64,000 nucleotides of DNA from NCBI GenBank assembly GCA_015501595.1, contig JADNRX010000297.1, positions 1 through 64,000 on the forward strand, written 5' to 3'. Below are positions 42,909 through 55,492 of this stretch, piece by piece. A program made the translations under genes and the position numbers. The stretch is from Hymenopellis radicata. Taxonomy: Eukaryota; Basidiomycota; Agaricomycetes; Agaricales; Physalacriaceae. The notes beneath the pieces are model-generated. The model did not search any database. It saw nothing but the letters and a program-made list of their open reading frames with translations, and had not been told where the DNA came from. Positions within the stretch are counted from its first letter, which is position 1; every line of letters starts with the position of its first letter.

Positions 42909-45903
42909 CTAGCTGACCTGTTTGGAAATGAGCTCGTCAATAACCTTCCTAGCCTCCTTTATATTAGGCCCATATGCATCCCAGTCAGACGGAGGCACAA
43001 AATCCTCTGCCAATGATGTCCTGCATTTTTGCAAGGTATCGCAGTCCAATGACAGCGAAGAAAAGAAACGAAGAAGGTCAGCTCTGACCTGTACCACACT
43101 TGCGGGGGTATCCGTAGTTCCTTGTAATGTGAACATAGATACAATAGCAGTGCTGTTGTCAGACGAGGAAAGGTAATCAATCCACCGCGAGTCCTCTAAA
43201 TAAGATTCAGGACTCATGTGTGACTCGAAGCTCCTGCAAATGACGGAAGTAACGAGAGAGGCAACTGGAGCAGTATGGATGTTTGTTCTGAAGCAATAAT
43301 CCCTCCAGCACCATCGTCCAATCCCCTCGACTTCGTCGAGTGCCTTGAACATGTCTAGCTTAATGAGAGCGAGTAGGATGCCTGATCTTGCATTTTGAGT
43401 TGTGATATGCGGTTTCCAGCAATGAAGAAATAGCAGAGCTGGGAGAAGAACCACTTCTGGCCCGAAAGCATCTTCAAATACAGTCCTCCGAGTCTTCAGG
43501 AAAAGTGTGTCAGCTGCCAGACATATTGCTTCTTGGTCTTTATGAGTAAGAGACCCCGCTTGCAAGTGGCAGGTAAGCTCCTTGCAAGTTCCGAAGAAGA
43601 TTTTACGGCTGACTCCGGGCAGTCCACGCGAAACAATGGCGTTCACGAGGGAAAGAAGCCGTTGCACCTTGTTAGAATCCAATGCATTCCCCTTGTGCTT
43701 GTCGAAGGGCGAGAGAAGAGACCAGACAAAGTTCTCACTTGCACGAAGTGCGTCTTCGAATGTGATTGGGTGTATAGAGTCATATGTGTCCGAGTCTGAA
43801 GGCTTCCACCCCTGACATACACGGCTTGTCAGCTCTTCGGTAATCATATTGTTCAAGTTGGGAGCCGGATCCGACAAATCAGGAACTAGTATGCTGGAGC
43901 ATGAGGAGGCTGCTGCAAGGAGATCCTTCCACACAATAGCTGGTAGTCGTGTTTGCTTCACGCGTGGGTCCAACATGAAACGATGTACCACTGTGCAGGC
44001 CTTCTGAGCGGGAGCAGTGTCGTCGAAGCTGACACAATGCCACAGGAACGCGGTTGCCGCCGATTCCCATTGCAAAGTTGGCGCTGGAAAGGATTGGATA
44101 GCTGTGCGTAGATCCGAGTCAGACGCTATCCACAGGAACGAGGCGTTTCCGACATCCCGATAATGAAGTGTGCTACGGAATAAGCGTTCCAGCAAGTCTA
44201 CCTTTTCAGGACGAATGCAAGGGCCATAGGGTGATGGACCAATGGAATCAAGAAACATGTCCTCCCAGGCAAATTCGAACGTATTAGACTCTACAAGTCT
44301 CTCTATCGATGATGATGGATGAAGAAGCCCGCCAACGGCTTGCGCAACCACACGATGAACACTTGAATTCGATGACACGCTGATCAGCCACTCGAAAGCA
44401 TGTACCACAAGAGCATTGCCTGACTGGACAGCTTCGCGCTCTTGCTCTTTCAAGGAGACATATTTCGAATGCCTCCGAAGCATGTACTTGCGCAGCGGAA
44501 AAGCAATGTCATGGATGATGGTACTGAGAGGAGTGCGATAGGGGCATTGAATACGGAATAATGGCCAAGCCGCTGTGGTTACATAGGCAACAACGATAAG
44601 AGTGCTAAGACCCCCTACAATGCCGGCAATAGAGCGGTGAAGGGGAACAAGGAAAAGTGTGAGACCAGCCAAGAATATGCCAAGGAAAGATGCATTAGAA
44701 CAGGAAGGATGCCGATGAGTGTAGGAACATGCCACTTCTGGAGACCCATGAACCGGTACTGGCGGATCAGGCTTCGTTCCTTCGCTGTTCCCGATACGAA
44801 CGACATGTAATGACGAAGCCACTGCTTGATGAGCACTGCCAACAAAGCAGAGACAAGGCTCAACGTCAGACTCGTGAACCAGAGTCCATTGACCCAGACG
44901 TCAATGGAGGAAGGAGGGAAATCTACTGGCGTGGAGGGGATGGAATCAATGGAGGTCCCGTTAATCTGGGCACGTTGAAGGGACGCGATTTCGCGCAAAA
45001 GCAAAGTGGATTCAGTTGCTCGATCGGGTTGCAAAGATTGCGACGTTTGTGCGACCAACGTAGTGAGGACTGCGGAGAAGAGACCGGCCTGTGTACAATG
45101 GCTTGAGACAATATCATTCCAATTAGCGCACGAGAACTTACAAAGACCAAGAGCACATCTAGCCCCTCCCGTGCTTCGTCTGTCATGTGGGCGTCATATT
45201 TAGCAGACTCCGCCATGTACACGCGATATACGCGAGCATTTGGTGAGGCCTCCTCATATATAGGGTCCGGAGGGAAATGCGTCTCGTAATTGTCGTCGTA
45301 GTCTATCGCCAAGATTATTCAATGTCATAGCAGGACGTCCCGATCAAAAACGTACTCGGATTGAAGTTCGCAGGTGCACTGACAGAAGGCTGTGGTATGC
45401 CAAAGAATGCTGGTCGGCGAGCATTTGGTGAGGCCTCCTCATATATACTAGGGTCCGGAGGGAAAGGCGTCTCGTCATTGTCGCCGTAGTCTATCGCCAA
45501 GATTATTCAATGTCATAGGCAGGACGTCCCGATCACAAACGTACTCGGATTGAAGGTCGCAAATCTGGCAGAAGGCTGTGGTACGCCTGCTGGTCGGCGG
45601 GAACCATTGATTGGTGGATTGTTTGTCTGCTTTGCGCCGGATGATACAGCTTCATTCTCATCATCGTCTGCCTCCTCGAGCTCCCAAGCGGGCGTAGCAT
45701 TGGCTGGATTTCCGGATGAGACTGCAGCTCCGTCAGAGCCACCGGCCAAACGTTCCTCCTCTAAGACCTGTTCAGCTAGAATCTGTTCATCCTTGGAACC
45801 GAGTCAGCCATGAGGCGATTCTATGACACGAAACAGCGAGTACCTTTGGGGCACGAAAGCTCGCCGAACTGGAGGGCGAAGTAGACCTGTTTAGATCCGA
45901 CAT
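42909..45903 (-). CDS. DUF6535 membrane protein 2, duplicated exon
   Basis: Paralogue of the gene at 22.4-25.4 kb. ATG at 45903 (MSDLNRSTSPSSSASFR). An acidic N-terminal exon (WELEEADDDENEAV) splices into YGDNDETPFPPDPSIYEEASPNAR, which is repeated in the next exon as YDDNYETHFPPDPIYEEASPNARV, then AHMTDEAREGLDVLLVF. From 45090 come AGLFSAVLTTLV, LWFTSLTLSLVSALLAVLIKQWL, LIGILPVLM, FLAGLTLFLVPLHRSI and VGGLSTLIVVAYVTTAAW, about four membrane segments, then a 560-residue soluble tail. The frame breaks near 44684 between PVLMHLS and LGIFLAGL; one more base after CC would restore it. It ends VIDELISKQVS at 42909. Function unknown. Confidence 0.8.
45233..45602. repeat. Tandem exon-plus-intron duplication, about 185 bases
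   Basis: Units 45233-45420 and 45418-45602. Both contain the exon encoding PFPPDP/HFPPDP.IYEEASPNAR, the following GT..AG boundaries and an intron with GATCGGGACGTCCTGC. They differ by a few percent, including a 3-base insertion that adds a serine. Confidence 0.85.
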
Positions 45904-47353
45904 AGAAATGCGCTCGAACTGCTGAAGAAAGTTATCTCAAGACAGGTGGTGGTGGAAAGCGAAGAAAAAGAATAGCTGTTACAATGTACCCACGCGAAAT
46001 CTGCCATGCGGTGATTGACAGCATCATATGTTTTCTTGCCATGCCGAGGCTCTGGCATCCAAAGTGACAGGAAAGATTCTTTTGGCTATTGGCTGACGAA
46101 GCATGCCATCTTGATGTTGGCCTCCGTGCGAAAAGTGAATAGGTCGTGCGCCTAGAGATTGGCAAGAGATTGGGATAATCGTCCGCAGATTCTTAAAGTC
46201 CTTGAAAGTTCGAACGCAACATGCCGAGCAGCATGAGATGAGATTACCCGCTAAGTCTAAGAGGGAGGCAACACAAGATAAGGTGGAGGACAGATGATCA
46301 TACGAAGTGCTGTCATCAACCAATCCGAGGACATGTCCCATTCGTACAAACCTAGAACTTGCACCCTTCCTCCAAGAGACGCTTCCAAGTCCTCCAGTCT
46401 TTCGATTCTACGAGAGTTTTGCGGGCTTGTCAGTCGTCGACTTGTCCCGGGTGGGCGTTGCGCGTGTAAAATACTAAGAATTGTAAGCCTTGGATTCGAG
46501 TCGCGATTTACCTTTGTATTGTGAGGTAATCGGGACATTGTTGACTTGTTCAACAGTGAGATTGTTCCGGTTATGGTAGTGTTGCGGGAATTAGCTTCGA
46601 GCGAGAATGTCACCGGCAATTTACACCGGCCAATCATTATGGTCCTTCGATTGCATGATATGTTGTGAGCACCCTTAGCCTTGGTTGAGCACCGTTGTCT
46701 TGTGGACGTGGTGGTGGTTAGAGTTAGAGTGTGAGGCGGCGGTCGGACTCGGACCGTCCCGCTCATAGTCAGGTACCTCGGTCCAGTGTCACCGCGACGC
46801 GACATTGGGAGAGCCACCAAGCCTCAGGCCTCAGCGACGATGCCGGAGACAGCGTGCGTCCCTCTCTTAATCCAATGGCACTGACACTCGGATACTGTAG
46901 CAAAGGCTTGTCCACGTTGAACACTCTATCTGAAGCATAGCCTTTCACAACGTTAACGACTGCCGACGACGACAAGGGCACTTACGACGTGCAGCTGCAG
47001 GACGTGGTACCGCAGGCCTGAGAGGGACAACAACAGTGAGTACTCGCTGTCTACATAAATGCTTGCAGATTCTGGGTCGGTAGCTTTTCTAGCTAGAAAG
47101 ACGGCGGACTGGACGCTTTTCTTTTTAACCAAGCGTACATCGACTAAATGCCTCTTACAACCGGGACGCTTACTGGACGACCCCACAGGTAGATATGGAT
47201 GTGGACGCGGTTTGGCCGTTGCCAATTCCCTGTTAGAACGGGGACCGAAGTCGTGGTGATATCACGCCGTCTTGCCGTTAAGAGCCCGACGAACTCGCGC
47301 TAAAAACAAGGATGATGTTCATTGTCCAACGAGAGGGTATTAGCGAGCGCATT
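45904..47353. other. Region without a confident gene
   Basis: A 187-residue minus-strand frame (46257-46820; FSLEANSRNTTITGTISLL, RRIERLEDLEASLGG) and another at 46953-47225 (KRHLVDVRLVKKKSVQSAVF) look partly protein-like. A plausible donor sits at about 46512. No family recognised. Confidence 0.3.
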
Positions 47354-50300
47354 CTACACATTGCCTTGGAAGATATCCTCTTTAGAACCCAAATAGAAGA
47401 CAGGTATCTGGTCCAAAGGCGCGCTAATGTTGACAAAGTTTCCACCCCAACCATAATCTTCGTCTGTCCACCTGTATGACAACTGTCAGCATCAGACGCG
47501 CGATGGATAAAAATGTGCAATTATACCAATGCGTCCAAGAGAACCCTCGTGCAACCCACGCCGCAGGCAAGATCGGCAAATAGACATTCTTGGATGATAC
47601 CCCAGCTTCTCCAACAGGCGATATCAACAAGCGAGGGCCTGCGCCTGTTTCAGTTATCATGATCAACTGAACAAGTGGTGGCGACACGTACCAAAACATA
47701 TATTGAAAGATAATGTCGGGACGGTTCGCACTCGTCCCGTTCACAACAAACTCATCCGATCCTGCAAAGTCATAGTACAATGGCCGCATTATGGTCCTTC
47801 CCGTAGCCTGCAGCATCTCAAATAGTCGCTTCACGTAAGGCACGAGTTGGTAGCGCAGTGCGATGTACTAGAGTATGTAGCGGAGATTAACGAGTGCTCT
47901 TACTTTGCACAATGCCGTTGACGTACGTTCTTGAGTATAACGAAATTATCCTCCCCATACGCCCACGGCTGCGGCAAAAGTTTAATTTAAGGGCGCAAGA
48001 CACGCCAAACGCGCACCTCATTAGGGCAGTTGTTGCCATTATACGGTGGGTTGGACGCCGGGATCGAACATTGTCGATTACTATTGCAAGTCAGCCCCAC
48101 ACCTTAAGTTCTGAAACGCTGGACACAGACCCATGTACACGAGTCTGGCGCCAAATGAGAATAGGACTTTCAGCGTGACATGTAACGAATCCTACTCACA
48201 TATGGTAAGAAAATGCCCATCCCGAACCACCTCACGAACAGCTCGCGACCCTTCGAGAACACCAATCAGCATGAAACTCGCTCGCACAGGCCGAAACCAC
48301 GACCCCACCGACGCAGTATCGACATCCAAACCCGTAAAGCCGCCAATATCCAGCGTCCACGACGAAATGCCTGACGCACTGACTGACACTCCTGCAGTGA
48401 TCTGCTGCGTCAGAGTATCGAATCGCGCCGACGTATCGCCACTCCACAAGTACGAGCACCAGCGCTGCCCGCCGGCGAAGGTGCTGCGCGTGAGCGCCAT
48501 GTACGGACACGACATCGACGAGTCGTCTGTTGAAGTAAGGTTCCGGATGCCCTCGTGGATGGCGGCTTCTTGGAACCACGGATACATCTTGCCCGTAGCT
48601 TCTTGCGTCCCAGTAAAATACTGCGTGAAAGTGCGTCCGTAGGGTATACCAGATATACCTTGTCCATCTGTGAAGAAGTTTACATACGAACATAGTCCGC
48701 AAACACGCCATAACTCACTATTGAGAAAGGGTTCGCCGAGAGAGCCACCTGAAAGGAATAGTTGGATGAAGTTGGTTGTGTTCAATATACAAGCATCCAC
48801 ACCGTCAGCCTGGTCAATCCAGAAATTATGAATTCCCTTCGAGTAATAGCTATCGTTCAATCGCTTCCCTGGCAATGTCGACCATGAGGGTGGAACAGTA
48901 CACAACTGGAAGTCACTCACACAGAAACTCCCTCGCAGCTGGGTTCGTCGAGTCCACTTGGCAATGAATATAATCAAGACATGCTCAACGACTGCGGCAA
49001 ACAAATGCAGACTTACCCAAGCGGATATATGCACCGGCAAACGAATCCTGGATGCCCGTTCCGTCTCTCGTAGTCGCCAGAAGTCCTGACTCTTGTAGAG
49101 TTAGATAGTTGGCCGACAAATCCTCTACGCTGGGCCACAAAGACACCATCATTTCCGCTCCGGTCAACTCTTTCACTTGGGCGGCCATCGCAGCCGGGTC
49201 GCGAAAATACATTGGGTCGAAGGACCAGTCACCCTGGAATTGCCATGCAAAGTAATCTAATGAGTAAGGATTGGAATTTGTTTTCTCCACAGTGAATCTG
49301 CGGCCTACCGACAACAAGGAGGGAAACATTGACTTGTTCGTCGTGAAATCGCTGTGCGACGTCGATGACCTGGCTTTGATTCCAGTACCTCAACTTGGAC
49401 TGTTGATACCCAAGCAAAAAGTCCGGCGGAGTAGGTTGACGGCCTGTTAACGACTGATGAATACTGCACTTCAAGAAACCCGTCGAAAGGCTTACCAGTG
49501 ACAGCAGTATACTGCTCCTGGAGGGCGTCGTAATCCCCAGGAGTTGCCGCAGTTCTATAGGCGTTGAGAGTAATGCAAGGACGGATCTACTTTTACTCAC
49601 ATCCAATAATCGATTACCGTCGCTTCCGAAGCCTCGAAGCGAGTTTTACGCGGCGAAAACTCTGGGTCTCAGTATTAATGCATGCAGTTAATATAACCGT
49701 GAGTATACTCACCCATTCGTCCTTGTCCCGGGTAATTAAAGAATTGAAGATAGCCCTGCAAGCAAGAAAGGATTGAATTGAGCGGTTTGGAAGCCTAATA
49801 AGACAAGTCACCTTGTTCGACATGTACACAGGGATGGGAACCTGTGAGTTAAAGTTGATCAGGTCTACCACTTGACCTTTTTTGTTGACCGTCTGATCGC
49901 TACAACACGCTTGCTGACCCATGCCGTAAAACTGCTCATCAGGCTGCGAAGAGAAAGAGAACTGGGCCGCGAAACTCGAGGTCCTAAAATCCTGGGTATA
50001 ATAACGAGACGGGAGCGCCTTGGTGTCGATGAATTCATTCGTGAGCAGTGTTGTCGTCCCGTTAGACTCGATCCGAGAGAAGAATAAGCGGCCATTGACC
50101 ACGTCGACGCGTATGTTGCCATTGTCAAGCGTGGCATTGCCCAAGTATGCGATGGACGTGTCGACGGACAGACCTTGATTTCCTCCAGGTCCTTCAAGAG
50201 GAGGATCGATGAGAGCAGAAAGTTCGTGCCCAGTTGGATCCCGGCGGAGACTAGAGCGAACTCTGATTCCATTCGGGCCAAAGGGCTGAAAGTTCGTTAA

Positions 50301-50443
50301 GTATAACTCTTTCACCGAGCATCACATGTACTGACTTGGATGTAGACACGTTCAAATCCATTGGTGAGGGATATGCCCGCGGTGGCGACTATGCGTACAC
50401 ATGAGGCGAGTAGGAAGATGATGCTGAGAGTTTTTGGTCTCAT
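47354..50443 (-). CDS. Secreted GH31 alpha-glycosidase (alpha-glucosidase/xylosidase type)
   Basis: Hydrolyses alpha-linked sugars outside the cell. ATG at 50443 starts a signal peptide (MRPKTLSIIFLLASCVRIV, cleavage likely after ATA). Blocks: EQFYGMGQQACC, PIPVYMSNK to GYLQFFNYPGQGR, EATVIDYW, PTPPDFLLGYQQSKLRYW, WQFQGDWSFDPMYF, ELTGAEMMVSLWPSVE. The catalytic nucleophile motif reads GIHNFWIDQADG and the acid/base region SYLWSGDTSARFDTL; then DIGGFTGLDVDTAS, GRELFVRWFGMGIFLPY, YIALRYQLVPYVKRLFE, TIMRPLYYDF and DEDYGWGGNFVNIS. It ends EDIFQGNV at 47354. About a dozen introns join in frame, including a 58-base one at the GLDVDTAS/GRELF junction. Substrate preference is not readable; FW(I/L)D.AD is nearer to xylosidase-like members than to maltases. 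Confidence 0.9.
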
Positions 50444-51157
50444 GGTGGGAAATTTTGCCTCTGGTTTTCGGAAGACGTCGTGAATTTATAGCGCTAGGGA
50501 TCGAATACAATCGCTTCTGTGCACATGACTGTTCACATAATAGAAGGGATGGTTCTTACTGCGTGACCGCCATACAACGCGGTCCGATGTTTGATGGAGG
50601 AGATGGAGGAGGACCGTGTCCAAGAACGGCACGGCCAAAGCTAATATGACATGTCAACAACGGGACATTGCAATCGTTCCAAGTTCGGCTCGCCATCGGA
50701 TGTCTGAGGTGCGGGCGAAATATGACAAATAGCTAATCCTGCGGAGTACTCTTAATCGACAGAGAAAACAAACCAGAGATTACTCACGCGTGTACGCGAT
50801 ATGGATTCTTCCGCGTTTTCTATGAGCAACACGGGTCGTAGTCCCCTCAATAGCCTCAAACTCCTTGACCAGTCGGAGCAGCGAGGCTCGATGATAGGAA
50901 TCCTTTCTAACCCCAGACGAGCTAGAAGCCTTCGCGAATACATCACTCCACGGTATCATGCCAGAGGAAATGAGTCACACGAACATTCAGAAGCCTTGAA
51001 CTTGAATATACATCCTTCGTTTAAGCAAGAGTCTGAGGCGCACTTCCTGCACATCGGCCCGCAATTCTAATGGATAGTTGAGTATGTAAATGGAACATTC
51101 AGTTTGAGAAAAACACACATGACAGAAAAAATTGGCCTCCTGAGGGTCGTTCAATCG
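50444..51157. other. Intergenic, no gene seen
   Basis: Promoter side of the glycosidase. A plus-strand frame at 50801-51070 has no recognisable features. Confidence 0.4.
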
Positions 51158-51481
51158 TCAAAGATGGGCGGCAGGCCCTCCATCCCGAGTCGCGCCCGCT
51201 CCCAGACGAACGCAGACAACTTACTCATAAGGAGTCCCCGGAGGTCTTTGGTCGTCCGACTTACGCATAAGAGATCGAACGATTCCAAGTGAGAAAGTAA
51301 GGACATGGAGAGAGACATCCAGGACCCAGGTGCGGGCAGCCACCTTAAACAACACGTCGAGCGGGGTATCAGTTATTTGCTGCAATCCGTTCCTCGTACG
51401 GCGCTGCCGGTGGCCGCTATCAGCCGTGGTTGCGACTGGAGCTGGGACAGCACTCTTAGTCCAGTGTTGACATGCGAGCAA
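51158..51481 (-). CDS. Possible C-terminal exons of a small unknown protein
   Basis: Minus strand: TPLDVLFKVAARTWVLDVSL, HVLTFSLGIVRSLMR, then a 40-base intron (GTAAGT..GAG) into KLSAFVWERARLGMEGLPPIFDD and a stop at 51158. The hydrophobic stretch could be a membrane helix. The start is unclear (51481 is an ATG in frame). Confidence 0.35.
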
Positions 51482-51840
51482 GTGTGAAAGCCGGCCTTGA
51501 ACGGGAGGCCGGCGGTTGGGAGGATGGGGCGCGTTGTATGGGGCGGTAGGGCGCGATGGAACATGTACAGGACCCCGAAAGAAGCGGCAGTTTGGGCGCA
51601 GGTTTCTATCCGGCAGCTCTGGACATTCTCCGTCCAGGCAGGCAGTAAAAAAGCAGCTTTGTGATTGAAATGCGCATCATACAGAGATATACCAGTTCCC
51701 CGAGGTCTAGCGCGTTCAAATTTCGGCAGCAGGAAGTGGTTTCTTGGGCAAACGGCTCCGGCACAAGTCAACCATCCGCGGGCACGGCTGGAACGCGCCA
51801 GTCTGATTGATATACACATAATACACCCCTGTACGAAGTT

Positions 51841-52681
51841 TCAGGAAGAACGAAGGAGAAATGAAGGAGCTGCTCGCCATTTACCATAAAAGTGCGCCTG
51901 GCTGCGCAAAGTGAATTTGATCATGTTTGGCCATCTAACTGAGATAGCAAACTTGGAGGGATGGCGAATGCCAGCGACATCTTTCCCTCGACGTCCATGC
52001 CGTCCTTGCGTCAGTATCTGTGGATCAGGTATGACGACCAGTGCTTCGTCGACGTCCATTTCTTTCTCTCCGCTGTCGGCCTTTGACGCGTCTGCCCTTC
52101 GGGTAGGAACATTTCCAGCGAGCTTTGCGCGAAGACGCGTTTGGTTCTTTAAACGATTGATGGTTTCGGCCTATCTATCGTTGAGACAAAGTCTTTCAAA
52201 AACAGCGTACAGTACCTTCTCGTCTTGAAGTTTCTTTTCAGTCATGTTCTTGCGTTTCCGTGCGGTTTCCTCACGACGAAGGGCCAATTCGGTCTCGTTG
52301 AGCTGTTTCTTTCGACTCGTTCTTGCTGGCGTCACATCACCAACTATTGAGTGTCAGCATGTCGGGTCTCATCTTGGGGTTAACTGGGTACTCAGAGGAA
52401 CATGGGAAGGAGGTTCAACCACTTTCGCAACGGCCTGTCTGCTTGTAAGACATTGGGGCTTGCTTGAGTGGATTCTTCTTCAGAGATTCGTGTCCGTCCA
52501 GAAGACCGTTTTGAAGGATTAACCTGCCGAAACTCTTCTAGCACCGCCGTGTTGGACGTCGAGCTCGCTGGTACACCGGGGAGCTTTAGTTTCTTTTGAG
52601 ACGCGATCCAGAAGGCTGGGCTTGCGAGGGCGATTCGGTGCCGAGCTCGTCGTTCTCGGCGTCCTTTTCTTCGATATCCAT
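51841..52681 (-). pseudogene. Ies2/INO80B-like (PAPA-1 domain), frames disturbed
   Basis: Subunit of the INO80 chromatin remodeller. ATG at 52681 reads MDIEEKDAENDELGTESPSQ. After a frame break at a run of A near 52595 come KLKLPGVPASSTSNTAVLEEF, a 90-base intron, AVAKVVEPPSHVPLIGDVTP and the PAPA-1 core RKKQLNETELALRREETARK, RKNMTEKKLQDEK, then an intron and ETINRLKNQTR. Further on, two frames compete: one stays open to 51841; the other carries KDGMDVEGKMSLAFAIP, which fits Ies2 better but is broken by a TGA. The zinc-finger HIT end expected in this family is not visible. Either decayed or affected by lost bases. Confidence 0.6.
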
Positions 52682-54612
52682 ATCCTGTTACAGAGTTCGC
52701 GGCATGATGTCGTACATGCATCAAGAACGTCAAGATGCGACGCGAGAAGTAGGCTCTATTTAAAGCATGTTGGTCTGTAAACGCAAATTCTCGATACCCG
52801 GAAATCGTAGGTGGACCGGGCGAGGAGCTTCGAATTAGCAAGTGCGATTAGGTTGCTGCATTTGGCGGTATGGTACGCATACAAGTCTCTGTGTCTGTAT
52901 GAATACGTGCAGCGATATCTCCTCTACAAAACATGGTCAGAGAATATAATTTCACTGCAGACGAGCTAGACGAATAAAACATTGCTCTCCAACAGCTAAG
53001 CGGACAATAGCTAGTGGGCTACGAGTCTGCACATAGGCCTGGGAAGTTGGCACTTGGATGTTGAACTTGACATGTAAGCAGAAGAAAAAAAGGGGTCCCT
53101 AGGCAACGTATTGGGCGAAGACAGCGCCGGTATGCCATACGCCCATGGGAGAGTTGAGCAAGGACGAGGCAAGTCATCGTCGGGTATGAAGGATGTAGCA
53201 CGTATGCCATCAGTATGAGTGAATTTTAATTAAAAACAGAAAGCGACTTGACGGAACACAGGACAGAGCCGGTGAGCTACGAGCCTGCATGTAAGCCGGG
53301 ACGTTGCCTCGATACCTGAGAAGCCGAAGGGGAAAAGAAAGTCAGTACTTGTCAGACGGCACGTCCAATATACAGCACCGAGGCGAAAACAAGGCCAGCG
53401 CGAAACAAAGTAGATGGTACGCTGCCCTTGGAAACTATGAGAGTAAGCACGAAGAAGATCAAAAGTCCGCGACGCAGGCCATGTTACACAGGACCAAAAA
53501 CATCTTCACAGAGTTTATACGGCAGTTGCAACGGGTGAGCTACGAGGCGGCCACAGCCATTGATGCTCATCGACTTTAGGAACTGGGTTGAGATTGGAAG
53601 GGGAAGGACTCACGCGTGAACACACAAATGTCACCGTGAATGAGGCCGACGCGAAAAAAATGACTCAGAAACCCTGGCCGATGTCAAATATGAGGACTGT
53701 GGAGAACCTTACAGCTGATCCACGAGTCCACGGCGCACAGAGCTAAGATGTCAAACTGAACCCGAATCGTGACCCATGGGAGAGAACTACGTACTAGAGC
53801 AGATGCCCGAAGGGGTACGCCATTGACAGTGGAAGGAGCGAGCCTCCGATTGTCAAAAAGTAATCTTGAATTCGGACTCAATATCTCACGCAGAGCCGCG
53901 GACAACTTTACGGCTGATCCACAAGTCCACGATGCATCCAGTAGGCCGCCATTGACTCGGAGCAACGGTAAAATTTTAAAAATGGAGCTCGATCGTTGGT
54001 TTGTTCGAAGGCGGGCGCGTTCTCGCTGACGGTCCCAAGGTTGGAACTGCTGATAGTAGGGAGCTGAAGAGAATTAGAATCCGATGACAAGCAGAGTCCG
54101 AGTCGATCCACCAACGAAAGGGATACATATAACCCAGAGACATGCAACTCGAGGTGGGGCTTGACACCTAATTCCCAGCTTCGTGCGAGGGTAAACGAAC
54201 ACAGTAGATGTGTACCACGAAAGTAGGTGAGCACCGGGAACCACAAGGAGATGACACCGTGGGGTTTGAACCAGGCTGACAACTGGAGTGGTGAGTATTG
54301 ATGAACTAAAATTTAAGGAAACAGCCTCCGTAAAAAGGGCGACGCATACTCGCTAGACCATGCGTCTGCAGATGAGCCTCAATGATCGAGGGAGAAGAAA
54401 AGCTACCACGGAAATCAAGCCTAGGACACGCCGTGAAAGACATTCAAGCCGAGGTACTGATACCTTTTGGAATGCACAAAAGAAAGGTCGAGTCGCAACT
54501 ATACAGTTGTCCTCCCGAGTTCCCTGTCCAGTCCACGACCTCAAGCGACATTCTGTCATATGTCAAGCAGTCATCAATTTGCGTGTACTCATACAACATA
54601 GATCATACAACA
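52682..54612. other. Region with degenerate repeats, no gene seen
   Basis: Degenerate repeats of a unit containing GTGAGCTACGAG.CTGC and CCGGGA.GTTG (about 53020, 53270, 53533) and of GCTGATCCAC(G/A)AGTCCACG (about 53715 and 53917). No splice-consistent coding sequence. Confidence 0.5.

Positions 54613-55492
<880 letters not shown>

Noticed and set aside
48240..48380. Frame break in GH31 after GLDVDTAS
   Set aside because: A 58-base intron with a proper donor, branch site and acceptor joins DTAS to GRELFVRW in frame.
52440..52530. Second frame break in the Ies2-like gene
   Set aside because: Explained by a 90-base intron joining EEFRQ to AVAKVVEPP in phase.
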